From Gossypium raimondii (taxonomy: Eukaryota > Streptophyta > Magnoliopsida > Malvales > Malvaceae), in the NCBI RefSeq assembly GCF_025698545.1, contig NC_068566.1, positions 46,355,192 to 46,419,191 on the forward strand: DNA of 64,000 nt, written 5' to 3'. The notes beneath the pieces are model-generated. The model did no database searches and was not told the DNA's origin. It was given only the letters and a program-made list of their open reading frames with translations. Positions within the stretch are counted from its first letter, which is position 1. Each line of letters opens with the position of its first letter. Position numbers and translations under genes: made by a program. Of the stretch, positions 1 to 12,500 are shown in pieces.

Positions 1-2620
1 TGAAAACCCAAAGATTTATGAAAAGAAAAATTGAAGTCTAATAAAATTTACAGAGGAGGGAACATGTTTTTCATCTGTTTTATCTCTAAGCATCTCCATT
101 TTTTCTCTTCTCATTCTTCTTCTTCTTCTTCATCTTCTTATTCTCTTATTATTTTATTGTATAAACCCTAAATTGCTACTGATATGGTTGTTTAAATAGA
201 TGCTAACCGGCCAGCTAGAAGGTTAATGATACCAAGCAAGCCATCATCTGCCACGTCACTTTACCGTTACGTCTGTAACGAAAAATGACAAAAGGAATAT
301 TTTGTCACTTTTTAAAAGTTGAGTGACTGAAATGAAACCAAGGTGACTATTTTGTTAGCTACCTCAAAGTTGAGTGACTGTTGGTGTAATTTACCCTAAA
401 AAAAACAAATAGAAGAATATAAATCTAATTAGACTCTCGTAATGGGATACATATTAAAATTAAACATGAACTTTGATGTAATGTGCAATGTACATAAATT
501 TTGATTTTGTGTGGTTTTATATATTAAATTTTAATTTGATTCATTTTTCACAAATCATTAACTACACTATCGAATTAGCAAAAGAAATCAACAAGAGGTG
601 TATCAAAAAATAAGAAGAAGAAATCAATAAAGAAAAAGGTGGTGGTTACAATGAGATCGATTCACTTGAGACAAGCCAAGAGTCGAAGCTAGAAGTTAAG
701 GAAGGGGAGAATGAAGGAGGAGGCTATAGGATGCTAAGTAACAAATGAATGCTTGGGAAGAAGGAGATCCCTAGTTCTTCATGTGTTGGGGTATATATAA
801 GGAGGTCCCTTTGTCATGTGGTGCCATGTCACCAACAATAAGGATGGTAGGCTTTTCATGTGGTCGACTAGGTTGCTGGTCCGTTACATGTTAATTGTCT
901 TCATGTATAATACCATGTGGCCCTGCTTGGACATTCTTCTTATTGAGGCTGTATGAGGTTATTATGCCTTGATGGTCCTTCTATGGTGCCTCTTGGAGGC
1001 CAAAAGCGAGTGTCCTCTCAATTGGTTTAAGTGGAATTCACAGTTGGCTAGTCATGTTTGGCCTAATAGGGGGTTCAACCTGAAGGGTATTCGACTTGGA
1101 GGAGTTGGAGGCTTTGTGGGTACCTATTTGGGTTCTCACCAAGCCACTCATTGTTCTGCCACATGGCCTTATTGGGGAAAGGGTATAACAAAAATAAATG
1201 TATGTATTTATTTTTTTAAATGTGTACAATTGAACCAAAATCAAAGTTTCATGCATACATATGAACAACAATATAAGTTTCAAGTGTATAATTACACCAA
1301 TTAAAAGTTCATATATAAAACTGTTAAAGATTGTGTGACTCGAATCTTGTCACTTGTTAAAGAAATAAATACAATGGCAAAATAAGGGGATCTGTAGGGG
1401 CGAAAGGCTGAGAATCGTAGGGTTTTTCAACCCTTAAATAGATGTAGTTGAAATTCCTCATGAACTATTCGTTTATCATCATTAGTAATTTTCTCCTCCT
1501 CTGCCCGTGATTTTTTCTCAAAAGGGTTTTCACGTAAAATCTATATATTCTTATTTTTCTTTTCTTATTGCTTCGCGATTATTCTATCGTCGACGTTTAT
1601 TATAACACAGACGATATATTAAAATAAAATTTATATATAAATTTAATATTTAGCCCGTTGTTATATAATGTAAAATCAAATTTTAGATTTTATTAAGCTA
1701 TACCTATTTTTTGGAGCAAAATTGAAGCAATAATTGGTTAACCACTGTTTTTTACTAGTTTAGTTTTAGATTGATAGGATCAAATCATATTATGGTGCAA
1801 TGTGACATGAGAGAAATGACCTAACTACTTATTCAGTCCTTTGGTCATGCTTTCTCGCCCTATCCACGGAGGAGCAAAATTAATAAATTATTACCTTAAA
1901 CAATGTGATTAGTTACTGCTTAATTAATTTAAAAGAAATTAAACTATTTGAATGCTGAGTACATATTTGGATTTATTTAACAATAAAGCTAATTATGTTC
2001 CTAATTTGGTGTACATTTTTGGAACGTGGTTTTGTAGTTTTGGTTCTTGTTTCTAGCTTTCATTACAAATTGGTAGGCAGACAGGTCCAACTAATTTCAT
2101 TTACTGGTATGAGTATTAGACACACGTTTTGCTAACATGTTTTGCTTAATTTTCATGCTCGATAATGACATTTTTGTATGTATTTTCTTGCTAACATGTT
2201 TAAATCCTTGCAAAATTAGCTTCCTAGTATAAGAGTTTGTTAAGTATTGTTTTTGGACGAAGTAAAATGTTTTAAAAATAATTATATATTTGAGTATGTA
2301 ATTTTAATTTACATTCATTAAATTACATATTTACTACATGTAAAACACACTTTTAAATGCGTAATTACCTTTATATTTATTAAATAATCGCATATTTGCA
2401 TAATATATGCTCATGAAGTTATATATATGTTTTCTAGTATGTAAATCACATTTCTTAATATATCCATCACATTTTCTTTTTTATTTTATAGAATTTTTAA
2501 TTTTATTTTAAATATAAAACATTATTTACTTATGATAAATTAACAAATTATATAATAATATCATTTTCAGTATGGTGTTTTTACTTTCTCATAATATTTT
2601 GTTCTCACCAATGTTAAAAT
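1..2620. other. AT-rich intergenic DNA, no gene seen
   Basis: I find no convincing gene here. The 111-codon plus-strand frame at 969-1304 has no recognisable domain and no splice or codon support. Positions about 300-400 and 420-560 resemble common plant interspersed repeats, but I cannot name the family. Positions 600-1200 are less AT-rich than their surroundings and may be an old transposon remnant. Positions 1570-2600 are low-complexity AT-rich DNA. Confidence 0.5.
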
Positions 2621-2621
2621 T

Positions 2622-3217
2622 AGGGTTGTTTAAATAGTTAATCGAATCGAACTAGTATTAATCAAACTTTTTAATCCTTTAACCGTTAATCGAATCGAAG
2701 TTTTTCAAAAAAAATTAACCAAACCGAAATATTTCGGTTAATTCGGCCGGTTAACCCATTAACCGAAATTTATATGTTTTTTTTGTTTAAAACAAGTATA
2801 AAACTTATAAAATAAATAAATTTATAATGTTCATTTGACCAAATTAACCGAACTAGTAATAGCCTAATACATATAATATGTAATATTATTTATTAAATTC
2901 GGTTAATTAGGTTAATTACCCAATTTCGAACGGAATTAATCGTTAACCAAAATTTTAAAAAAATTTTAACCGACCTCCGAACGAACAAGATCGGTTAACC
3001 GAATGATTAACCAAAATAGATTAGTTTGGTCGATTAATTCGATGTTAACCCGTAAAATATCTTACATCATTTTCTTATAGAACCATAAAACAAAATTGAT
3101 TTAATTAAAAAAAGTAAAAAAGTACAAAATAAAAAAATAATATAAAAAATTAGTAATCAAATTAAACCGAATCGAATAGTTCAAAAAATTCAACCGAAAG
3201 AAATCAAACCGGAATCA
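2622..3217. mobile_element. hAT-like non-autonomous element (candidate)
   Basis: The block opens with TTAGGGTTGTTTAAATAG and closes with the inverted end CACCCTAAT, so both termini carry an inverted TTAGGGT. Its interior is packed with the words AACCGAA and TTCGGTT on alternating strands, so it can fold back on itself. Ends of the TAGGGTG type are known from plant hAT-family miniature elements. I could not find a clean 8-bp target duplication, so class and exact borders are inferred. It contains no coding region. Confidence 0.35.
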
Positions 3218-4106
3218 CCCTAATGAAAAGGGTGGCCCATTAGGAGATATGATATCTAGTGGTGCACATGCAGCAGATCTTTTGCTATCCTATAGGGCTC
3301 CAAAATCTTCTTAGTTTAGTGAGCTAAAGAAATTTCGGTTCTTTCTTTCTTGACCTTTGACTCACTAGTTTCGAACCGCCCAAAAGAAAGACATTGACTC
3401 ACTAGTTTCTACCCTCTTTAGTCTTCTTCTAAAACCAAACAGGTCTGAAAATAAAAGTGGGAACCACTTGATTGTTCACATTTTTTCTTCGTTCGGTGTG
3501 GTCAGACGAGCATGATTTGCTCGATTAATGGTCGAAGCCTGTGTCCCAGGCTGAAAGAGGATCCCCACACACCACAATCCCACACCAAAATTTGACACTT
3601 GCAAATAATGTATACGGCACAAATATACTAAGAATTGATATAATTCAAATTAAGTCGAACTAATCAAACTAAAACCACATATGGTGAAACTCGGATTAAG
3701 ACTAAGATAAATTAATACTGAGAATTGGAATAATCTAAATTAACACTAACTAATAACCTAAAACTTACACATATAGTTACTAACGATGAATCTCACATGA
3801 AATACACAGCACCCAAAGTCTCTGCCATCCTCATCTATACCAAGTTTTTTGATCATGTTTTATCATTGTTATCAGTCATTAAGGTGGATAGCATGCCCAA
3901 TCGGCTATTTAAGCTAACACCTATGGGCTATCCTCAAGTAAGCCCAAAGAATATAGTTTGTGGGCTTTCTTTTAGGATCCAATCTCAGCTCAAATCCATT
4001 TTTGTATGATATTTATTTGACCCTTTCCTAGGCTAAAAAGAAATTAGAACACAAATTATTAAAGTATTTACATTTATATAAATATTAGTAATACTTTACA
4101 CATGCT
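3218..4106. other. Intergenic DNA, nothing recognised
   Basis: No gene or repeat family is recognised. The 70-codon frame at 3797-4009 has no supporting feature. The stretch lies between two related hAT-like repeat pieces and upstream of the ClpT gene. Confidence 0.4.
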
Positions 4107-4262
4107 TATAATTAAGGGTGTTCAAATAGTAACCGAATCGAATTATTATTAACCGAACTATTCAAAATGTAAAAATTTTAACCATTAAATGAATCGAAAT
4201 ATTTCGGTTAATTCATTAGAATTAATCGAAATTTAGTTGTTTTTGCCTTTTGATTAAAATAA
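4107..4262. mobile_element. Partial copy of the hAT-like repeat
   Basis: The sequence starts TTAAGGGTGTTCAAATAG and continues with the AACCGAATCGAA and ATTTCGGTTAATTC words of the block at 2622-3217, in the same order as its left half. No matching right end is visible, so this is a truncated or eroded relative. It ends about 350 bp before the ClpT start codon. Confidence 0.35.
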
Positions 4263-4521
4263 ACATAACACATAAAAAGTACATATAAATTGATGTATTT
4301 ATTCCTTTAATGTACACGATTGAATCGTAATTAAACTTTCAAGTATATATTTAAATCACAATTAAAATTTTACGTGTCTGCACCAAATTAAAGTTTATAT
4401 ATATAATTGTACGTTAAATCAAATTGATGTATAATTTTAACTGTGGTAAAATATTAAAATTGATGTACAAGTTGAATAGTTGCTTTTATTTTTTGCCAAT
4501 TCGGTAAATAGATGGGCATGG

Positions 4522-4535
4522 AAACGATGCCGTTT
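4522..4535 (+). promoter_or_regulatory. Near-palindromic AAACGATGCCGTTT upstream of ClpT
   Basis: A 14-bp near-palindrome of the form AAACG-NN-GCCGTTT lies 78 bp before the ClpT start codon. The same pattern occurs twice in the 5' LTR of the gypsy element (34743-34756 and 34779-34792). Similar palindromes are common near plant transcription starts. A regulatory role here is inference; no TATA box is evident nearby. Confidence 0.3.
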
Positions 4536-4612
4536 CAGTTGTTTTTAATCCACTAAATCTTGCCTATCCAAACTCGGCACTCATTTTCCAGTTTCTGGAT
4601 CAAAGAAAAAAA

Positions 4613-6941
4613 ATGGCAGTTGCCCAGTCTCTCTCAAATCCATCTTCCACCACCTCACTAATTTCCCAATCCAGAAACCAATCAAAACCCACTTCTCCTC
4701 CTTCATTTCTAAAGCCCCACAGTTTACAAAGTCCTTGGCTTGGCTTCAAAATTTCCTTTCAGCCATCACAAACCAGACCCTACTTGCCCAACCATCGCAC
4801 CATCACTGCAACTATCTCCTTAAGTCTCCCCACTTCGTAAAATCCTCATTTTCCTTATCTTTTCTTCATTAACTAAGCTGCAATATCTTTTTTATTTTTG
4901 GGTTCTGTTTTTTCTAATGTAATTTTTATGGTTTTAGGAAAACAGATAGGGTTGCTTCAGCTGGGAAAGTTCCCAAGTAAGCTCGGCTCATTTGGTTTTT
5001 TTCCGTGTACATAAAATTCATACCTTTTTGTTTTTATTGAGATAATGAGTAAAATACAGATGGTCAAGGAGAGCGATAAAGTCATTTGCTATGGCTGAAT
5101 TGGAAGCTAGGAAACTCAAGTATCCAACTACTGGAACTGAGTCGTTGCTCATGGGCATATTGATTGAAGGTAATCACATTTTTTGCTACCCATTTCCATT
5201 TAAAGTTCTTGTAATAGTCCCAACAGGGAAGGGGCAATGTGTGTTAATTGATAATGTTAGTCATTATTGAAAATGAGAATCAGAGTTATTGAGAAGTGAG
5301 CTACCGTGGGTCAATAGGATGCAAAAGCTTGTTGTTAGCATGGTTTCCATCAAGCAAATGTGTAATATGTTACGTTTTAGCACTGCCTTTGTAGGTACTA
5401 ATAACATACTTGCATGATAAGCAAGCGCTTTTGGGGTATAAAGTTTTGAGACATCTTTGTCTTCTGGTTGGTCAATTAAATACGAAACCTTTTCTCTCTT
5501 TACAGCTTGAAGCTGCCCCATTGATTTAGTTACAAGATTGGTATTTCCCTGTAATGCACTGCAACAGCACTATTTCTCTTTCTTGTGGGAGTAGTATTTG
5601 ATAGTTTTCATGTTGTTAATTGTTTTCAAATTTGTCATTAATTTCCTTCTCTTAATGTTGAATAACCTGTTAGAAGTAAAAGTATAACCTTTCTGTGAAT
5701 GGGAATATATTTGTTCAATTGTAGTACTGTTAATGGTGAATAATATACCAACAAGTGTTGAGTGCAATGATAAGGCACATTGCATTCCCTAGGAGAGAAT
5801 GTAGGTTTAGATCTTGGAGATGACATTACTGGGAGGGGCAGCCTCCAATCCCGGTCATAGACCGTAAAATGGACATGGAGGGTACCAAAAAAAGATGGTG
5901 AATTACATGTTAGAAGTAATAGTATGTACATGGCTGGGGCAGTACAAGATGGGTTCTCTGCAAAATCATTGTTTTTAGTTTTCTTTTTGTGGAACAGAAT
6001 AGAAGTTTTTCAAAGACGGGAGAAGCAAGTGCTGGATTTCATTTTGTTGTCAATTTTATTATCAGTTGTGTTGGAAAATCCCTGTACTTCACCAATATCT
6101 GTACCTTTAGTGAAGTGACAAGAAAATTAGGGCATGTTTGTGAGAACATTGTGAAAGTGAAAGAATATGCAATTGTTAATTTTGATTTGGCCGCTGTATT
6201 CAGGGTTGCATAATGCACGTGTTCAAAGTTCATGTATTTCTCATACGTTACAGTTTGGGTCCTTTTGGAATCCATCTTTGCAATGCAAAAATATTCATCA
6301 GATGTTCTAAAAACTCATAATTCTGTAAATGTTATACCATGCCATATTTGAAGTTCATTTGCTGGGCAGGAACTAATCTGGCTGCAAAATTTTTGCGTGC
6401 AAATGGTATCACTCTTTCCAAGGTTCGTGATGAGACTGTCAAATTATTAGGAAAGGGTGACATGTTCTTTTTCAGTCCCGAGCATCCTCCTTTGACAGAA
6501 GATGCTCAAAGGGCACTTGATTGGGCTGTTGATGAGAAACTAAAATCTGGTAAGTTTCAATTTTTTTTTTTTTTTAGGTCTTTTTATAGCAGAATTTGGT
6601 TTTTCTTTAAGGTGCTCAAGTTTACGAATCAGTTAAGCAATTACAAGATATGGGATAAGGATGTATCTGGTTCTATTAATTTCTTATTATGACTTCATAA
6701 AGTACACTGAAGAAGAAAAAGTAGTAATATGAATTCCTCAGTTTTCATTATTCCATACTTGATGTGGTTTATTCTTCAAATTGCAGGTGGTGATGGGGAA
6801 ATTACAACAACTCATTTGCTTCTTGGCATTTGGTCTGAAGTGGAATCACCTGGTCACAAGATAATGGCAGCTCTTGGCTTCAATGATGCCAAATCTAAGG
6901 AGCTCACTTCGAGTTCTGAACCTGACTCTGTAGATGGGTAG
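4613..6941 (+). CDS. CLPT: Plastid ClpT (Clp protease accessory subunit), 5 exons
   Basis: This gene encodes a ClpT1/ClpT2-type protein, a stromal accessory subunit that binds the plastid ClpPR protease core. The exons join as 4613-4836, 4938-4976, 5060-5169, 6370-6549 and 6787-6941. Every intron is GT-AG and the frame is kept, giving 235 residues. Residues 1 to about 70 are rich in Ser, Thr and Pro with almost no acidic residues, as in a chloroplast transit peptide. The mature part is a ClpN-like domain, with TGTESLLMGILIEGTN near residue 120, SPEHPPLTEDAQRAL near 160 and LLLGIWSEVESPGHK near 195. There is no ATPase module, so this is not a ClpC chaperone. Intron 3 is long (1.2 kb) and looks non-coding. 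The start is the first ATG and gives a proper transit peptide. The gene ends 120 bp before the MATE tandem duplication. Whether it is ClpT1 or ClpT2 is unresolved. Confidence 0.92.
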
Positions 6942-7290
6942 TACATGCCTTTGGTACTCATTGTGAGATGTAATTATTCTCGTTATTCGAATGATGAATC
7001 CATCTTTCGAATGATGTTGCCGGTCATGCCTATCCATGCACTCATAGAAGTTAAAAAAAGAACCTGGCATTTTGCTTCCCTGTTTAGCTTGTTTGTTTGA
7101 GCTGTATTCTGGATGGACATATGAACATGATCATCGTTCTCCAGCATTTAAAGAAAGGTGCTGAATTCTTCAAATATTTGTTTGCAACATTCTTCAAGAT
7201 CATATCAAGTTCTTCATATGTAGAATTTAGGCTCATTAAAATAGGCCTGAATGATAATTCACGAGGATTAAAAATTCCTCTGTATTACAC

Positions 7291-8884
7291 TTAATGGGTG
7301 AAAGCAGATTGGAGATTGGTGTTAGTGTCTATGTTATGCTGTGTGGCTTGCTTTGAAGCTCTAACAATCCTATCATCGTGTGATGTTCGTACTTCGTTGT
7401 CATTTACCTTGTTAACTGTTTCCAGATTCCCATCAGAGGCAAGTATATGTGCCTTATCGGCTTCTTCATGCCACCTTATTCTCACTACCATCATCAACAA
7501 CAATGCCAAACATGTTGCCATCCCAACTAAAAATCCTAGCAATAACCCGCTCAGTCCAAGTGCAGCTTTGAAGGCCAGTACAACACCCAACGGTAAAGCT
7601 AAGAGATAGAAGCCCCCAAGATTGGCATACATCGCCAACCATGGTCGAGCTGTTCCACGAACAATTCCTCCACAAACAGCTAAGGGGAAGTTTACAACTT
7701 CAATCACTGCCATTAGCAACATCATCTTTTTCACTCCTGTTATGATCTCTTTTTCATGGCTAAATAGAGGAGCCCAAACGCCTCTTGCACCCACCATTAC
7801 CAATGCCCCAAAGCAACCAGAAATTGTGCTCACTGCAAGTGATACGTATGCTGACTGGTAGGCTGCAACAGGCTGATTTGCACCGAGCTCATTTGATACA
7901 CGAGTGGATGCACATGTGGCTAGTGACAACATCACAGAGTAGAGCAAGTAGTCGAAGTTCAGAACGATAGCAATCACTCCGACTGCCTGCTTGGCATTTC
8001 GTAGCCTTCCGGTAAGCAAGACCAAAATCTCATAGCACCACCATTCAAGGCAGGTGGTAAGACAACATGGTCCACTAAGCTTGAGCAGTCTAAGGCAGTC
8101 TTCAACACGTTGATCCCACCAGCCTCCCTCATTCCATTTCCCTCCCTTTCTAATCTCTTTCACCACTACATACAAGACTAGAAGGATTGCAGCTATGAGA
8201 TCACTTATCCAGATTGCCATTGAAACCCCTTCAAGACCCTTAGCTTTTGCAAGAAAGATATTGATGGGGATGTGAAAAGCAAGCGCTAAAGCCGAGCTAA
8301 ACATAATGGGGATTGTTATGCTTTGAGAGCTCAAATAGGCCTTGAGAGGGCATAGCAATGAAGTGACAACCAAGTCAGGAGAAGATAGAAAAGATATGTC
8401 TTTGCAACTGCTGAAATGTCTTCTTTTGGCCAAAATGGATTAGAATTTTATCAACATTAAGCCATAGGAAAGAAAGAGGCAGTGTAGTTAACAGTAACAA
8501 GATTATGGTCATCAAAAGTGTCTTGTGAAGGAGCCTGAAGTTTTTAGCTCCAAAAGCTTGACCACAGATAGGTTCCATGGCACCACAAAGTCCATTGAGG
8601 ACGGAGAAACCTGTGACATTAGCGAAGGTGAAACCGAGTGTGCCACCAGCTAACTGGAGCTCCCCTAGCCTGCCTAGAAAAGCTGTAGTCACCGCGATCT
8701 TCACAAACCAGGTTAAGTTCATGGCCACCAAAGGAAGTGCTAGTCCTCTCTGTATTTTCAGCTCTGAAAGCATTATCTGTATTAGGTTGGCCGGCCATTT
8801 CTTGGTGGGATATGAAACTGAAGGTGACTGAGATGGTTTGTCAGTTGGGATCTCTTCCACTCTTGATGTTGCAGTTGCAGGCAT
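7291..8884 (-). pseudogene. MATE transporter copy 1, two frameshifts
   Basis: This is the first of three MATE-type efflux transporter copies, single-exon on the minus strand. The start codon at 8884 and stop at 7291 match copy 2. Two single-base deletions relative to copy 2 break the frame: one T lost from a T-run near 8423-8427 (about residue 154) and one G lost near 8378 (about residue 169). The combined shift of -2 is not restored. Translation would stop soon after residue 154, in the fourth or fifth membrane segment, well before the C-terminal half. The rest of the gene is nearly identical to copy 2; I saw one synonymous difference (7450). Both deletions shorten homopolymers, so a sequencing or consensus error is as likely as true loss of function. 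If it is real, the copy is dead. Confidence 0.85.
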
Positions 8885-10290
8885 TATGGAAGAAAATTGG
8901 TGGGGTTGCTTCAAAATCCGAATATATAAGATGGGAAATCTGGTTTCTTAAATAAGTATGAATTGAAGGCTTAGTGTTTGCTAGTGCACGAGTTTTTTGT
9001 GAGGATATCAGTTTCTGAAGGAGCAAATAAGGTGCCTATTTGTTGCAAGTTCGTAACAGCCAATTAATGAAAAGAGAGTTGAGCTGTTGATTTAAAGTGC
9101 GTGATGATAAGGCAAAGTTCCAAAGGACAAATCACCTTTATATCTCGTGAGATATTCGTTTCAGTGGTTTTTTCTTTCCTTAGAATATTTACTATTGCTG
9201 CTTTGGAATAGTTTTACTATCTAACTAACCTTTCTATTTAGCACTTGATTCATTGCTTAAATAGTAACTAAGATTGTCCTGTAAGGTAATCAACCAGACG
9301 CTTTGCATGCTTTCTTTTGTTCATATAGGGCGAATATAGCATTGAAACAAGGGTAGTTGAAAAATCATCTCCATGTGAGAAGTTTTAAGAGGAAACTAAA
9401 TAAAGAACATTATCACATAATATTCAAGAGAAAAACAACATGTTTTCATCTGGTTTTCATTTACCCTTTACATTGCATTGCAATTCTAAGGGGTAAAATG
9501 ATTGGAGGATTAATATAATGAAGGTGGGAGATTTGGTGTAAAAGGCGTAAGCAATAATGCGGTGGTCCTTCATCTGTTAGCTGCTTTGCGTTTTGAGGAT
9601 GAATCGGGTTTCACTAAAATTCTAAGCTATAAGGAACCAAAAGTGGGGTAGCTATGCCACTCCATATCTAAGCTTTTGCTTTCATTTTCTAAAGTAAATA
9701 ATAGTTTATTTAATATTCTTATCACTTCATATTTCTTCAGTTTACATTCAACTGAGTTTACTTCTCTACATTTGTATCGTGCAATTAGGCAGGAGAATAT
9801 GAGGTTGAATAAATCAGTTACATGTATTCTTACAGATAAGTGCAGAGACATGGCTACTTAATCTGTGGAAAAGAGGAATTAGAGTATATGTCGAATGGAA
9901 TCAATAGTATTTTATGTGAAAAATTCTTAGGAATCACATGTAGAAGGAATGTAAGGAGTGCTACTTTAACGGAAGCATTGTAGAAAGTAATGGCTTTTTC
10001 ACCGAGGTTTGATTCCGTTCGGTTTTCTCAAATTTTTTTCTCAGCCATATTGTTCACTAACAGATTATATGTTATTGCCTTAATTTAGTAGCCTGAGAGG
10101 GAAGAAAACATTGAGCCTTTCGAGATAAACAGGATCCCAATTACCATATCTTATCATAGTGGAAGTAAAAGGGGCTAAGAATACAACTTTGTAAGATATG
10201 CTATCAGTGGGATTTCAAGGAACTATGCACCACTTCCCAATATTAGAAAAAAGGGTACTTTTTCCTAAAAAGGAAGAGGCACCTGGTTTT
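8885..10290. other. MATE copy 1 upstream flank
   Basis: This is the 5' side of the minus-strand MATE gene. It is non-coding and nearly identical to 14326-15730, and more distantly similar to 20654-22010 beside copy 3. The core promoter is probably within the first 200 bp. The bases where copy 3 has a TATAAA box read TTTAAA here. No other gene is visible. Confidence 0.6.
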
Positions 10291-10295
10291 CTTTC

Positions 10296-10878
10296 TGTTG
10301 GCTTTTCTTTGTAAGGAAGAAAAGAAAGACAAACCAAAGTTTGTGACTTGTTACATTTTTCAGTTTCAGTACATAATTTACATACAAAGTGTAGCCTTAT
10401 ATAGGAAAAATATTACCAACTGCAATTTGACAAGTTGGAAAGCCTAAGAACTTGAAATTACACATTGGCAATAGCACCGTTAAAATTATCCTATCAAATT
10501 TAAGATAAATAAAATAAGCTAACAACTTTTCTAAACAAGTTGGCAACTTGCCAACATGTATCAAACATCGGGATAGTCTATAGTACCTCAACTTGGCATA
10601 GTCAGTTAGCATCTTGATAGTCAGTTGGCAATAGCTAGGCAGCTTGCGTCTTGTGTATCCGCGAGTCTTGTTCGTATTTGGACAATCCGCCAGATAGTCC
10701 GCCAAAGGTTGTCAGCTAGATAGTTCTCCAACTGACAATCCACCATTCTTCTTGCATTTGGCCTATCCGTCGGATGACTTACACCATTGTTGTTCACGGG
10801 ACTGCATGTTCTTGATTTGTTCGCACTTTGCTTGTCCGCCAAATGTGCGAGCTGTTGCATGAATGGGCTCTCAGAACA
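10296..10878 (+). mobile_element. Solo LTR (583 bp), unit 1
   Basis: The block starts TGTTGGC and ends CAGAACA. It is flanked by the 5-bp direct repeat CTTTC (10291-10295 and 10879-10883). The matching site next to MATE copy 3 (near 22010-22030) lacks it and shows a single uninterrupted target. The size and TG...CA ends fit a copia-type solo LTR left after recombination between two LTRs. The superfamily is inferred from length only. The small frames inside it are not genes. Confidence 0.75.
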
Positions 10879-10883
10879 CTTTC

Positions 10884-12500
10884 ATTTTCACTTTCTAATT
10901 GTATAGAAAAGAAAAGATAGAGAAACCAATCTATTTTGGTTTGATGCAGATGTTGCAGTCCACTAGGTTGGAGATGTACGCACGGTAGCATAGTGTTATT
11001 ATCAAACAAATTAATGAACTACCAATCCTCTATCATTGATTGCACAAATTTTATCATAATGAGCTGTTTGGATGCAATGAAAATTCAAGTCTCTAATCTC
11101 TATACATCGCCCTTCACTGCAGCAAGGGAAAAAATCAACCATATACTTCTATCGTTGGAAAGATCCAATGGCCTCTCAAAAGTTCTAAAAGGATACGAAA
11201 TATACGAAATAGGTATGTCGGCAGATATTATTACTATGAGCAGCAGCAAGTGAACTAGAGAGCAAAAGGGTAGTAAACAGTCGATTTATAATCTCTATTA
11301 AGATATGTTCTTGAAATTGTTCAAGAAAATTTTGTGTGCTTTCTCGAGAGGCATTGGCCTTATTTGATGAAAGATGCACGGTCGGAAATGATTGAGCAAT
11401 ATCTGGCTGGAAAGCCACCTCATCTTCCAACTTCTTTTGTTTCTCTTCATCTAATTAAGCAATCTTAGGCTATTCGGAGATAAGTCCCAAGTTGCAATTT
11501 ATATCGGTCCTATAATAATTAAGCCATGAAGATTATGTGTTTAGTGAAAGCCACACTGTCAAAGGGCCAACTCCTGTTGGTAAACATTGCACTAAGTTGA
11601 TAAATCAGGAATACGAGTTAAATAATTTGAGGCATGTTAGGCACTACTTTTAAGAATATTTTGTCATAATGTGTATTTTTAGGACTCAACAAGCTCATTC
11701 GTTATAAAAATACGGAAAAGAATCAACAATAGATCACGACGAAAAGTACTTAACAATCACAAAAAAATGAAGAGGACGAGCAAGAGAGGAATAATAGAGT
11801 TTTTTTATGGTGTGTTTAGAATGAAAGTGAGCCAAGATATTTTAGAATAGCAAATGTAAGTTGAGTAAAATAAAGTAAGAGGATTTCCCTTAAACAAAAA
11901 TAATTTTAAAAAATGGTTTAACTAATTTAGACTTGACTAAATATAGCTTCGTATAAGCTATTTTTAGCTTTAACCTTTTAGAAATTTAGTAAATAAAAAG
12001 TCTAGAAACAAAAGGGTTTGGATGCCGTGATGTATCACGTGCGGCGGGGGTGGCGGGGGGATCGATCAATTTACATTGGTCTTTTGAGCCTAGTTCTCAT
12101 GCGTGCTTGATGGGTTCCGAGTCCACTAAAAATAATATTCCTACACTTAAATAGTATATAAATAGTAATATATGGAGTAGGGTTGATCCCACAAAAACTG
12201 GGATATCTAAAATTGTTGTTCGATTTAACCAAGTTGTATGTTAGGCAACTGTCGTGCCTAAGATGTGTGACAATCTGTGTGAAAATAAAAAGGGAGTATT
12301 AAATCTAGTTAAAATGAAAACAATAGAAATAATTAAAATCAAAATAGCAGTAAAATAAACAAAAATGAAATTATATTGACTAAATTGATGTGACGATGTT
12401 CTAACTTTAGGCTCGATTTTAGCTCGGTTTTAAACCAATCTTTAATAACAAGTTTTCTCATTTAATTGGTAAGTTAGTTATAGTGATCGAGGATGCTTTA
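10884..12500. other. Unit 1 distal flank with repeat remnant
   Basis: This stretch is non-coding and identical in layout to 16324-17936. Positions 10884-11500 also match the sequence just right of the copia element beside MATE copy 3 (26912-27190). From about 12000 the sequence belongs to an unclassified interspersed repeat that is cut off at 12500. In unit 2 the same repeat runs on to about 18165, which suggests that unit 2 holds the original right border. Confidence 0.5.

Larger units (their letters stand above)
7062..12500. repeat. Tandem duplication, unit 1 (about 5.44 kb)
   Basis: This unit matches 12501-17936 almost base for base. It contains a broken MATE gene, a solo LTR and the first part of an unclassified repeat. 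It starts right after the ClpT 3' region. Its right end stops inside that repeat at GATGCTTTA, where it joins directly to unit 2 (ACCTGGCATT). By eye, the differences from unit 2 are mostly one-base changes in homopolymer length, plus a few substitutions and one scrambled G-rich patch near 12040-12060. Confidence 0.93.

Noticed and set aside
969..1304. 111-codon plus-strand open frame
   Set aside because: No recognisable domain, no splice context, and a complementary frame on the other strand of similar length; likely chance or old repeat.
4613..4840. Single-exon 75-codon gene
   Set aside because: It is only exon 1 of ClpT; the TAA is part of the intron donor GTAAAA.
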